A stretch of DNA of 64,000 nt from Chytridium lagenaria (taxonomy: Eukaryota > Chytridiomycota > Chytridiomycetes > Chytridiales > Chytridiaceae), in contig JAHLKC010000171.1 of NCBI GenBank assembly GCA_025449115.1, forward strand, positions 1-64,000, written 5' to 3'. Position 1 is the stretch's first letter, and the number at the start of each line of letters is the position of its first letter. Positions 1-11,986 of this stretch are shown in pieces. Position numbers and translations under genes: made by a program. The notes under the pieces were generated by a model that was not told the origin of the DNA, made no database searches, and saw nothing but the letters and a program-made list of their open reading frames with translations.

Positions 1-1228
1 AGCCACCGCATTCATAGTCGCACCTCCCTGAGTGGGTGCGCCATTTTGATGGAAGTCAGCCATAGCGAGGAAAGCATCACGACATTCTTCCGCGCAGAAT
101 ACGAGCCGATCTCTCTGGCCGCTGCGGCTGTATCGAACTCGGAAGGTGAGGGCGCATCCGCTGCAGCGATCTAATACGACGTCGCAGTGAGCGCATCGAC
201 GGAATGCTGCGTCGTAGCAAGAGGGGCAGGCGAGGTCTTTGTGTGGTTGAGATTTTTTTTTTTTCCCCGAAATATCAATTACAATGTGGAGAAGATATGA
301 ATAATGTTTAGTATAGATAGAAGGTAGATGAAGAAGGGCGAATAATGCATTTGGGTCGTAGAACTCACTTCGAAGACACTTGGTTTCCGAGTCTCCATGG
401 CATTCTTGCTTGAATTCATCGCAGTCCGTGCAGAACGAAACTTTCAAGCACTCGCCTGAAACACGCCATAATATTTATTTAGAGGTTGTCAAAAAAGAAA
501 CCAGAATATAGTGATGAAAGATACTGAATAAAAGGAGTCGATTAAAAGTATATCTCACCACAGTTTAACAGCCCTGTATCAAGCATTGTAAAGTTTCCCA
601 ACCTTCTCTCAGAGCCTTGACAACAGAAACACCCTTTCCTCCACTCCCCCATCCTGAGGCTCTGCTCCAACAACCCGCTTTCAACTGCTTTCGGAACCTT
701 CATGCAAAATATACACACAAAGTCCATCAACACGTAAGCTCCCAACCAATCTACCTCCGCGTTGCTTATTAAGATACGAGATGGAGATGACTTGGCGTTG
801 CCTCGCTTTCTCGTCGGAGTGGAGGGAAGCGGGGGCGTCGACCAGCCATTACGTTGTTTTAATGAAGGATGGGAAGGACAAGGTGGAGCGCACGATCGGA
901 TCACGAGGCTTCGGAAAAATGAACGGAAGAAACGCTGACTGAATATATGTTTGGAAGAGACGGAGCTTAAGGCAGTGTGAAAACGTTGACATCAAAATCA
1001 AAGTGACGGGATCACTTGTCGACACACATACCAGTGGATCAAATGGAGGAGGTCCTCCCGATCCAGCCGCTCCGCAATGTCCTGGATCAACTCGAAGGGC
1101 AACCAGAACAAACCAACATATCTATGCTTTTGAATGGTTTTACGGCCGTCAAGTTCTGCAGGTTTTGATTCTGAAGAGATCGATAAATTGCAAAGTTGAT
1201 ACTGCAGCTCCAGCTCCACCGCTGCCAT
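1..1228 (-). CDS. F-box protein with Cys-rich zinc-binding C-terminus (3' end outside window)
   Basis: I assemble four exons on the minus strand: 1228-1032, 965-559, 455-369 and 236 to beyond position 1, each with GT donor and AG acceptor and an open frame across the joins. The first two exons join into a typical F-box: LPFELIQDIAERLDREDLL is followed, after the splice, by an RFFRSFFRSLV-like tail. Such domains bind Skp1 and recruit substrates to SCF ubiquitin ligases. Exons 2-4 then carry many Cys pairs (CIFC, CFCC, CGEC, CTDC, CPSC, CAHC, CSGC), which suggests a multi-zinc module. I do not recognise this module as a named family. The start is the first ATG of exon 1. The F-box assignment is fairly secure; substrate and partner are unknown. 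Confidence 0.6.
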
Positions 1229-1555
1229 TGTATTGACGGAGATTGATGGTTAAAGGTGTTTATTTAGAAAGAGGCCCAGCTATATACTGTTTCTGTCTTT
1301 ATTTTATCTGTGCTACACCCCGATTTACTAGTACTCCGAAAGAAAGACGTCACTGAAGGAGGGCAAGCCTCAAGTTTTCTTACGTGGACGGAATCTGAAA
1401 GAACGAGTAATATGCGGAAGAAGATGGTCTATGAGAAAAGTGGCGGAAACCTGATGGAGATTCAGAGGTCGCCAATATATATTTAGAAAACCGTCGTAGC
1501 AGGGTGATGTCGAATGCGGTAAAAGAAAAAAACAAAAGAATCATAATTATCCCGA
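1229..1555. other. Intergenic stretch with no supported gene
   Basis: About 327 bp lies between the F-box gene start and the 3' end of the Notchless gene. A 62-codon minus-strand frame here has no recognisable domain and no splice support. It overlaps the last micro-exon of the Notchless gene, so I do not call it. Confidence 0.6.
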
Positions 1556-3589
1556 TTAATGGCGCCAACTTTACGCGAGAAAAGAGTTGAAGTTAGTCAT
1601 CGATTTTCATAGCCATATATAAGTAAGATCGATGCTTACATTTTCACAATTCGGTCCTTTCCACCACTCGCCACAAACTCTCCCGACGGCGACCAATCTA
1701 CAGAGAACACTTCGTCGGCATGACCAGGCAGATCCACCTTGGACTTTCTCGTCCTCAAATCCCAACATTTCAGCATAGAATCCTTCGATCCAGAAAGCAC
1801 CTGCCTAGAGTCCGCAGAGAAGGCGACTTGATAAACGGATCCAACGTGACCACGAAGAGTGTCAATAAACTTTCCAGATGCACCATCCCACAACTTGACA
1901 GATTTGTCGAACGAAGCGCTCGCCATGACACGTCCGTCCGGGGAAAAGCTGATGTGGTTCACAAGTTGTTGATGACCGGTCATCCGGCATAGAGGCTTCT
2001 TAGTTGTTGAAGGCTCCCACAAAAAGAGGGTAAAGTCATCAGAGCAGGAGGCCAAACGCTCAGGTTTTTCGCCCTTCGCTTTCTGGTACCTCTCAACGGC
2101 AGCTTCCATTTCTATTACAAAGTGTTAGAACAGAAGAAATGGAGAAGAGGCATATAGAAATGCTCACGTTCTTCAATCGTCGCAAACCTCCTCCGCTTAT
2201 GATCAAACCCTCCCGTCCTCAACGCAAAGTCCGTTGTCAAAGCTAAATGATTGACCCAATGCGCGTGTCCTTCCAACACCCTTACAAGTTTTCCTCCTTA
2301 TCACTCCAAACACGAATGCTCTTATCCCTGGACGCCGAATAAATAAGTCCCTCACCGCCCCACTTCACACACATCACGGGCGCGGTGTGTTGCGAGAGCG
2401 TCATAATCACACGTCTGTTTAATGCATCCCAGATTCTAATGGTGGCATCTTTAGACGAACTAGCAAACCTACTGCAAACCGAGTTACTAGAAAAGAAATG
2501 TTTCAGTCAACGGCTAAATCCCAGTTAAAGGCGGAAAAAATTGGCAACTAACGCGTGCATTGGTTCCCAAGAAATGCTGGTGATGGGCTGTGTGTGAGCC
2601 TTCATGGCGTCTCCGAGGGGCTTTCCAGTTTTAGGGTCCCATAAACGGATCTGTATAAAGCAGCGTTTAGCAAGTCCACTTTCAGCTTAAACTTAATGCT
2701 CTCTCTCTTTGGCATACCGTCTTGTCCATACTTCCAGAAGCCAACATCTTTCCATTCGGTGACCAAGCAATAATTTGAACCCAGTTGGTGTGGCCTTTAA
2801 AAAGGATGACGATCAGTTGCTTGGTTCATCCGAAAATAGAAGAAAATCAAGCAAAACATTCTCACCTTGAAGAGTAAATTGCGGTGTAGTAGTATTGAGG
2901 TCCCATATTCTCACAGTTGTATCGCCTTAAACTACATATCAGCTACTAATTGCCAAGGTCGAAAGAAGCAGAACTCCGTCAAGAATTATTACGAACCGGA
3001 ACCGGTGGCAAGTTTTGTACTATCTGGACTGAAGCTGACGCATAGAACGGCCTCAGTATGCCCTGAAAGACTAGCTGTACATCTTGAAACGGTGCGGACA
3101 CGAAAGAGGGCTTGCGGGTGGTACTGGATGGTGATGACACTCTCGGAGGACATTCCTTTACCAACGAGAATATCGGCATGGACATTGCTCATAATCTCGG
3201 TTTCCTCCACAAAGAACGAGTAGGGAAGGGGTTCCTCCTACGGATAATAATAGGGAACGATCGTAAATAGTTAGTAGGGACAAAAGAGGGTGCATCATGG
3301 AAACGAAAGCCAATAACGGTTTAAATAATGAAAGCGGGAATACAGTTACATTTTTAAGGAGCTCGTTCAAAAGCAAGTTCAGCTGCTCGAGGTCCGTTCC
3401 CGTCGGAAGCGTGAGGGTAGGGCCAGCGATCTCTCCCTCCGGCCCCTTGAACTGAGCCAAGACGGTAGCTCCCTCTTGCGGGATGAGAGCTATGCGCCTC
3501 TTCTCCTCATTGATCTGTGCCTCCTTCTCTGGCTTTACGTAAGGCGAGTAGAGCGGCCTCAATTTCTTTCCTGAAGGGTCTGTAGGCAT
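1556..3589 (-). CDS. Notchless/Rsa4 WD40 ribosome assembly factor
   Basis: The N-terminal exon (3589-3350) encodes an NLE domain (VLAQFKGPEGEIAG ... LLLNELLKN), followed by a WD40 propeller. Typical blades are LSGHTEAVLCVSFSPDS, GHTNWVQIIAWSPNGK, HTAPVMCVKWGG, GHQQLVNHISFSPDG, GHVGSVYQVAFSADS and GHADEVFSVDWSPSG. Rsa4/NLE1 acts on nuclear pre-60S particles, where its NLE domain contacts the AAA ATPase Rea1/Midasin. At least six introns are supported. The gene ends in a 13-nt exon (1568-1556) that completes DRIVKIWRH-stop. One frame break near 2289-2300 falls between VWSDKEE and GKLVRVLEG and looks like a missing base. The gene is transcribed away from NOP9 across a 129-bp spacer. Confidence 0.9.
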
Positions 3590-3718
3590 CGTATTGGATT
3601 ATCCTGCTTTACAACCGTAACAGATTGACTTGGGACGAGATCTTGAGCTGGACAAACTTCAGGACAAAAAAAAAAAAAAAGACTTGTCCAGCTCTTTTTT
3701 TTAACAATTGTCGGATTA
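3590..3718. promoter_or_regulatory. Bidirectional promoter of Notchless and NOP9
   Basis: This 129-bp spacer separates the two divergent start codons. It holds a 16-nt A tract near 3666-3681 and an 8-nt T tract near 3695-3702, the kind of nucleosome-excluding poly(dA:dT) found in compact fungal promoters. Both genes serve ribosome assembly, so shared control is plausible but inferred. Confidence 0.5.
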
Positions 3719-6700
3719 ATGGATTCAGGAGACGTCAAGAAGAAACGGAGAGGCAAGCGAGGAGGTGCTGCCGGCAAGGCCAAGGGTGATCAGAGCCATG
3801 CTGCTGATGTGAACGAAGCACATATTAGCGAGCCTTCCTACGGTGGAGGGGAGGATTTGTATATGCATGAAGAGATCTCGCATAGTACCGGGCCTGTATC
3901 TGTGACGGTCAAAAAGGCGGCCTCCAATGGCAATGGAGTGCAAGTGCTTGTAAATGGCCAAAACGAGGACCAAGATGATCATGCAGAAGTGGATGAAAAT
4001 GATATCAACACTGGAGAGCAAGGAGACAAGAGAAAGTCTCGCAGGGGAAAAAGAGCTGGCGCCAAAAAGGTCCAAGATAAAGGCAAAGGACATGCAATAG
4101 CTATCCCAGGTGACGACAACGATTATCAAAGCTACCATGAAGAAAAACACCAAGGCTCTGGATATGGTGGTGGATACGGTGGTGGGTATGGTGGCGGGTA
4201 CGGTGGTGGACATGGCGGGCAAGAATGGGGAGAGAATCCTCAACGGAAAAAGTTCGACAAGGCTCCAAGGCCAATACTTCCTGGCAGCGAGAATCAGCCG
4301 GATCTTGGACGAGTACCACCTGACTCTGTTCTATACTTCGAAAATGTTGAAAAGATGATTGATGACAACGAGTGGGGCACTGATGAAGGTAATTAATATA
4401 GGGAACGACTTAGAGGTAAACGTGATTTTACAGAGTTTGAGCTCTTTATGGAAAACGTTTTCGTTGAAATTACGGAGCTTAACATCAAGCTGGCGGGCGA
4501 CCCCGTTTGCTCTAGAATTTTGGAGAAGATATTGAAGCATGCTTCGGACAAGCAGCTTCTTGAATTGGCTCTTGCCTTCAAGAACATGTAAGGAGAACCA
4601 TGCGCTTGTAAATGACTTATTGTACTAGGTATGCCGACATGTTCCGCCATCGGTTTGCTTCTCACGTCGTTCAGAACCTCTGCATTCTGGCCTCCCGAGT
4701 AGTCGATCGTGAGGTATTATTGATTTATTATGCTGTCACCTCTCTGGCTATAATTTTCATACAATTTACTAGATGGCAGGCGGAACCGTGAAGAGCATGG
4801 CTGATGGTGAAAAGCAAACTATGGAGACGTTTTTTTCCTCTTTCTGTGATGAGCTCCAAAGCCAATGGAATGTCCTTATAATCGACCCTTGGGCGTCTCA
4901 CGTCGTTCGAACTGTTCTTATGATTTTTTCTGGCCAGCCCGTGGATAATGACGACGATTTGATTAGAAGCAAGCGCTCTCAAACATACAAAACGGACCAC
5001 AAGTTTGCCGCAAAAGATAACAAGAAAGCGAAGGTATAATGCTGTTGCGAAACTCTTTTCTTAAAATCAAAGGAAACCCGCGAAGTTCCGCCCTCGTACC
5101 GAGTTCACCTTGAGCAGATCACGAGAGCTATTGTGGAATCACTTCAGGAAAATGAACTTAGAGAGTATTCAATGAGCGATGTGGCATCGCCTGTTTTCCA
5201 GGTTGGTTGATGAAGTTTTTCCTTAAAATCTGACTCCATAGATTCTTCTGTCGACCGAAGGTTCTGGAGACAAACTTATGTCCAGATTTAGCGATTTGAA
5301 CGCGAGTAGTGAAGGTTTTTAATGTTTTTTGTGCTTCATTAACTTCTCCCTTAGAAAGCGGTGAGCCCTTCTTTGATGAGCTTATACGTCACAAAATTGG
5401 TTCCCGGCTGATGGAGAAGATTTTGGCTGTATGTTTGAATTTAATCTTTTTCTAAAAATTGATGAGGTTGCTCCTGCGGAAGCCTTTCATGAGATATACG
5501 TCAAACATTTCCGCGGCAAGATTCAGAACCTTTGCTATGATGGCATTTCAAACTTTGTTGTTCAAAATTTGATTTCGAGTACAAGAAACGGTATACAGCT
5601 TCAGGTTGTTCTTGACGAAATCCTGCCAATTACCGAAGATCTTATTTGTACGTTATTTGGGATTCATTTTATTCTTATGTTACTAGTCAACAACCGTCCT
5701 GGTGTTCTCGTGAGATGTTTGGAGGCGTGCTCTCGTCATAATGCGTGTCAAAAAGAAATGTTTAAAGTTCTCATTTACTTTTATTATCAGCAACTAAATT
5801 GTACTAGGCAATTTGCCAAGCATTTCACATTACTGAGTCAAGTCAAAGAGTCTTGTTTGTGAAGCTTTTGGTTTTCATGAAAAAAGTTTGAGGTGAGTAA
5901 AGTTTGAATCTTATTTACTCATTGTTTCAAAGGATTTCGATCCGACTGGAAGACCCCCTATGTTCCAATACCAGGGTGCCATGTTACTTGAAAACTTGTT
6001 GATGTTTGGCGATGAAGTTATTACCGCCATCTTAAACAGGTGACCATTTGCGGATATATTTTCTTGGAATGCTAACCGTTGTAAAGCTTTTTGTCTATTC
6101 CAACCTCTGAGATTATCACATGGGTGAAGCACGCTGTAGCGTCACGGGTCGTACAAGCCTTCATTGAAAGCGCAAATGTTCAACTTAAGGCCAAACGCAA
6201 GATTATCAACAGCCTCATGGGCAACTTTGCAGATATTGCTTGTGACAAGTATGGAAGTCACATTGTTGATAAATGTTGGGCTGCAGCGGATATTTCCATC
6301 AAGGTATTTCTTCTTCATTTCTTCTCTGCTGACAATGCTGAAGGAAAAAATCGCGTCCGAGTTGCTGGCGAATGAAAGGAAACTTCAGAGCAATCTTACG
6401 GGGAAATACGTTTTGCGCAATTGCCGAATAGACAGTTTCAAGAGAAGCAAGGAAGTTTGGGCTGAAAACCAAATTGGTATCGAGAAGAAGAAAGCCATGT
6501 TTGAGGAGTTCCAAACCCCTAAGGCTGGGCGAAGTCGAAGAAAGGAGCACCCATGGAGGAGGAGGTTCGCTTCGTTGGTCACTGTTTTCTTACATGTTTT
6601 TTCAGGTTGTGACAGATCCCTTGTGGACTACAACGCGTTACGATAAAACCATGGAGGTGCTCGGACTACCCTCAAATCAAAAGACCGCGACAAAATTGAA

Positions 6701-7074
6701 AAAAGGACAGAAGAGTGATATTACAGGCGAGCATTTAATGATAGATATGATGAACAAGAGACGGAAGAGTCCAAGCCCAGAGCCTCGAAAGCAAAGTTCG
6801 AGATTGAGGCTGTTTCAAAGCAGGACCGAAAAAAAGGTTATTCATGCCACATTATCAGAAAGTTAATGGTTGTTCTCTTAGACAAGCAAAATACGTCCCG
6901 GAAGTTACGGCTGTACCCGACCCCCTTCTTGAAAACTCAAGTATGGAAGTGGCAATGGATGAATCATTGGCGGACGTAATGAATGCTCTCGGTGCGGGCA
7001 AAAAGAAGAGGAAGTCGACCTCGGCTGCAGTAAAGGAAGAGGATACCACCAGCACGAAAAGACAAGAAGCGTAA
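3719..7074 (+). CDS. NOP9: NOP9, nucleolar Pumilio-repeat protein
   Basis: The product starts with a basic, Lys/Arg-rich region (KKKRRGKRGG) and a GYGGG tandem repeat around residues 147-166. Pumilio-type repeats follow over about eight exons, with segments such as VLYFENVEKM, CSRILEKILK, HRFASHVVQNL, VSRVVQAFIES, CDKYGSHIVDKCW and GKYVLRNCRIDSFKR. NOP9 binds pre-18S rRNA near the ITS1 cleavage site and is needed for 40S biogenesis. The C-terminus is charged and carries a probable nuclear signal (GKKKRKS). Frame corrections are needed at the A run 5880-5885, near 6520 and near 6800-6890, so the last two exons are less certain. The ATG at 3719 opens the only long frame after the promoter. Confidence 0.85.
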
Positions 7075-7347
7075 ATTCGAGTCGTAAAAGTGTTCGGTTT
7101 ATCATGCCATTTCAGTCGTTTTTCTTTATCTTCTGAATACAAAGGACCTTTCCGAGTCCATCCAAAGTATTTATTATAACAATAAAATATATGTCAAAAA
7201 ATAATATCTTCCTCGTATAAACTTCCGTGACTCGCAGAGATATGGAAGGCGCTCTTCTTTAAAGTGGATGTTTGATCAGCTTGAATACGTCTACTACATA
7301 AATTCCGTGCAATAAACCACATGCTGAATGCTTCCTTAGTCGTAGTA

Positions 7348-10300
7348 TTAAGTCCAAACAATGTCAAACTAAAAACGTTAGTCACATCACAAAACAATGA
7401 CACCATACATTTTTGATGAGCATTGCAACAGCCGCTAGCGTTTTATGTAAGTCTTTGTCACCTGTTCGATGTAATCCATTTAATGCCCAAGAAGAAGCTT
7501 GCTCAAATTAGATGTTAGGTGTTGAAACGCAGTTTTACCGAAGTTACTTCCTTCACAACCTGCTTCACGGCCCCCACCGCATCGTCGGTGATAGCCTTCA
7601 GAATGGTGCTCGATATAAAAGAACACGCTTTAATAAGACAATGATAATTGTTTTCAAAGCTTTCAATGTAAGGGTGATATTGTGGTGTTTCTTCTTTGAC
7701 CAGATAAAGGGTTAATGAGGAAATGAGATATGGAGTAAACTCCAAGATGTCCCGTCAGAAACTGTTCAAATGTCAGATAATAAAGGAATGTTGTATTTAG
7801 TACCGGAAAGATCTCGAACGGCATTTTCCCATGAGAAAAGGTCGGAAGATATTTCCCCAAAATAAGACGAGTTTCTTTTTGAAAATGTGCAGGTTTGTTC
7901 CAGGTTTTACAGCAGGAGCAGTCATAAACGGTTGTCGTCATGGCGGAAGCGTTCTACAATACCAATATATATCAGTCGCTTGTTCAGCTATTGCGCAAAG
8001 CGACTGACCTCCTTGGCAGCAATATGCGCACGACTCTTTAATTCATGTGTCAAATCAAAAGTAATACACTTTTGAATAAAATCCTTCGTATCTTTGCGCG
8101 CAAACATTAAAATAAAAAATGCAGGATACATACATTTCATCTTTTTGATTGTCTCATACGCTTTTGGTTCATCTTTCCACGTCGTCGACAGTTTCTCCAA
8201 CGCTTCAATATTTTGCGATATAAGATCCTACAAGCATCAGCCATAGCCCGTTATTCATTAAACACCTTCAAAGAGACTGCGAAGAACGCAAGCGATCGTC
8301 CAAATTTCTCCACAAGTTGTTTGTACCCATTCCGTCCAATAACACTTAAGAAGCACTGAATCTCTGTGTAATTCGTGAGCTACGCATATACAAGATACAA
8401 ACCGTATGCATCCGCAAATATTTCCTTTTTAAGTTTCCTTGGTTTTTTTGTAAAATCGCGCGGTTTCCAGTAAGAAACTGTCTGGGTTTGGGTTCGGCGG
8501 GACGTGAATTCAAGTACCTATACTTGATATTAGTAATACGTAAAGAGACTTCCCTCACCAGTATATGTACCATGCGACAAATGAGATATTTGAGTTGCTT
8601 GATGAGGCTTTCGGGGTGGCTTTTTGGACTGGATGAGCGAGGATTCGATGAGAACATTAAGGGATGATTTGACGCTGTATATTTTTGTTTATAAGTCACA
8701 ACACGATCACTCTTACCTTGCGAGATCAGATTGTTCTATCAGAACAGCTTGAAGATCAGGAACGATGAGAATATCCGCTAAAAATTTTAGGAGCTTCTCT
8801 TTATATATAACCCAACAGATCACTTCTATTCTCGTATGAGCCGCAATGAAGGATTGAACCTCGTTTATAAAAATCGAGGGTCTTTTAAGATCCATTAAAG
8901 ATACTTCCGCGACGTCTTTCTCCGTTTTCACATGCACAGAGTTTTTCAAGAATCTAAACTGTCAACAAATTGTGAAGACGTCTACTACTTACTGTCGAAA
9001 GCTAACTGAAATTTCGGCGGATATAAAATCTTTGACGTGGATGATTTCATCAAAAAGTTGAAGATTAGGAACTCGAGAAAGAGATTGAAGCAGCGCAATG
9101 GCTTTCAGTTTGTGCTTTCCATGCTACAAGGAAAATCTCCGTAAGTTTGCAGGAAGAAATGAGAGCGATCGCCCAACCTTTTTTGCAGCTCAATGTTCCT
9201 ACTTAAATCCGGCTTCAGCTTTGCAGGAACTCGCTTACTTGATATATTTTTCTTTGAGTTTCCTGTTGCTGCTTCCCGCATGTGAAAATATTGGGACTCT
9301 GAAGGAAGATATTGTTTATCCCATTCAGCTGTCAGCGACGCGTAGTGGTGTAACCAATTCACAGCAGTCTGTGCTAACAACCTGTACACGTTTCTACCGT
9401 ATTCTTGGATAAATGTAACCTTGTATGTTAACATTGAATGCTAATCCAACCCCACCTTTTGCGTGTTAATCGCGTAAACCGTATCAAATGTGAATTCTTC
9501 AGCGATCCATCCGTAACATGAAGAGTAGCGGAGGTAATCACAGTTAATGGAGAGTGTTTCCTTGAGATGTTCCATGAGGAGAGGAGTAAAGTGGACCATT
9601 GATTGAAGAGATGATTGTTCGTTAAGGCATCCGTCAAATCATCCAACCATCGCGAGAGTTCACACACAAGATTGACGTCGGATATCATTGAATTTGATAG
9701 TGAGGCTTGGTATCCGACGCTTGGAAGAGAACTTAAGGCTTGGAATCGAAGCCAATTGATTGTAAAGGCCTGTTTAAAATTTTTATATTCGGTGCACGGT
9801 TAGAGCTGATCTTACAATATTTCATGTATTTCTTTTAGACTTTACCTTCCAATTTTCATTGGAAACTGCGCCATTATTATTTATGCTGCATCGAAGCGTA
9901 GAGTACAGACTGGACACTAGAGAATGAAATGACCTCATCTCCTCAGTTTGATAAAGCAACGTTTCAAAGAAATCCACAACAGAGCTTGCGACTATTGAAT
10001 TGATTTGTGATAACACTCCAATCTGTATCGCTTTCATAAAATCAAAATTAAGCCACGACAATTGCGTGAAACTTACCATCCTTAAAATATATGATTCGAC
10101 TTTTAATCTCCTTTAATAGCCACAAAACCTCGGCCACACTGGTATCAATTTGCCGTGTTTGCTTATTTCTACGTCGAGAAGTCGCATCTCCATCCACATT
10201 GGCGAAATACCAAACAAGTTCATCTCGGCAAACCCGAGTGCACAGCAAACCCGCTAAAAAGTCTTACGATTAAAGCAAAAGTGACCCAAAACCTGTAGTT

Positions 10301-11817
10301 TTCCCGGTATGAACGTGTTATGTTGTAATAGATGATTGCACTGTTTTAATATGTATCGAACAAAATCCCGCCTTTCTTTGTGGAACTTGGCTTGATTTTG
10401 GTACATGCTTTGGACCTCACTTGAAGGTGTTAAATTCAAAATTAAGTTGTGGTATACCTCTGGCGATATCTTTATACGAGCTAACTTTGTGTTTAGCCGT
10501 GAAGCGTTTTCGTATTCCACTGTGAGGTCTATGCTCTAAAAAGATATAGTCAGACGATATTTGGGATGTGAATATGTCAGTAGAATACCTCATCACCAAC
10601 TAAAATTAAGTTGTGTCCGTAGAGAGTGAAGATATGTTTTAAGAGGTCTGCACTTTTCGATGACTTAGATAACTCCATCGGACACATCAACCATCCTAGA
10701 GCAAAAATCTCAAACAAAGAATTATGCTTTGCGAGTATCTCGAGAATCTAGGAATGATTAGCAAAGAACACGGACGATTGTCATCCACCATTGGATCGTG
10801 CAAGGTCGCGTTAACCCCCGTAATCTCAGATGCAATGTTGAGATAGTTGAGCTGTCGAAGTTTTTCTCCCTGCACAAGAACTGTTTGTTCAAGCAATGGC
10901 TGAAGGCTTGTGAGCAGGGCCGCGATTTTTGGAGCTAGCATTAAAAAGGATCCCTGCAATGGTCCTAAAGGCTTTTCATACGCGGTGATGTATTTCATAA
11001 CTCTAAATAGTGTAAGTAGATGGATAATTTAATTTGAATACCGTGTCATCGTCGGCTCCTGCATCCCAACAACTAATGAATATGCCTTTGCATAAGCAGC
11101 GATGAGGATCTTTTTCTCTGGTGCCAAAGTAGAGACCATAAACGCAACTTTGCAATATGCCACCAAATTATCGAGGAACAACATAGCCAAGTGTGCATTC
11201 TGTTCCAACTATAACACGGAAATTAGAATGGCTTTGAAGAAGAAAAAAAAGGAATTTACACTTAGAGTCATGAAGTGCACGGATTGATGAAGGGCAGCCT
11301 CGCATGTTTCTTGAAATTCAGCACAAGCAGCCATTAGGTCGTACGTGGACCTGAGATCCTCCATAAGTGTAATCTGCTGACTTTGAAGGAAGAGAATCCA
11401 TTTATCTAGTTTAGAGCAAGCGATACCAATATTAGATATGGAAAACCAAGACGGCTGCCTGGGCAAAAGCTGCAACGGGTGACAAATAACCTTTGTGATG
11501 TCAGGAACCTCAGGAAACTTTCTTATGAATGCTTTTCCGATGGCTGCGAACGACTTATCCGTCAAGATCCTGAATGCGTTTATGCCAATTGTACTGCTTG
11601 ATGCTTCTGATGATGATCTTTCAGCATTGATGTGTGCATCGATGGTGGGTAACAGTGAGGGTGCTGAAGGGAGTGACGATAACGATGATGGCAATTCGCT
11701 ACCTCCCTGAAGGCTAGTGTTAATGGCATTGCTCAGGCTCTTTAGCGTCTTCAACAGCTTCTTTGAATGGCAGTTGAGCTGTTGAAGGTTCTCTCCCCAG
11801 TACGGAATTGTCAGCAT
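7348..11817 (-). CDS. NCKAP1/HEM family subunit of the WAVE complex
   Basis: About 1,000 residues in many small exons follow the order of Nap1/NCKAP1. The N-terminal segment has TDKSFAAIGKAFIRKFPEV. Later come LRQLNYLNIASEI, a CRDELVWYF motif followed by IDTSVAEVLWLLKEI (the conserved RDE-WLLRH...IAELLFYMEEL block) and LLAQTAVNWLHHYASLTA before a Lys-rich loop. TEIQCFLSVIGRNGYKQL then precedes a terminal NNYHCLIKACSFISS block. NCKAP1 pairs with Sra1/CYFIP and links Rac to Arp2/3-driven actin branching at the cell front. Dikarya lack the complex; amoeboid zoosporic fungi keep it. I place the start at the ATG giving MLTIPYWGENL, but a further upstream exon is possible. The 3' end is approximate. 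Confidence 0.75.
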
Positions 11818-11986
11818 TTCTATTTGTGGACTTGTCAGAATAAACAAATGCTAAACAGATTTTTGGCAAGTAAAGGCATAGGATTGAGAGCAAAGAAAAA
11901 CAAGGGCCAAGTTAAAAAAGACTAATACAGGAAATCCGAAATACAAAAAATGCAACGTGCTGTAATGAATGGGAATGAATGAATGT

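Noticed and set aside
3725..4243. Minus-strand frame of 172 codons opposite NOP9
   Set aside because: It is antisense to the NOP9 first exon; its hydrophobic look comes from reading basic and Asp-rich codons backwards.
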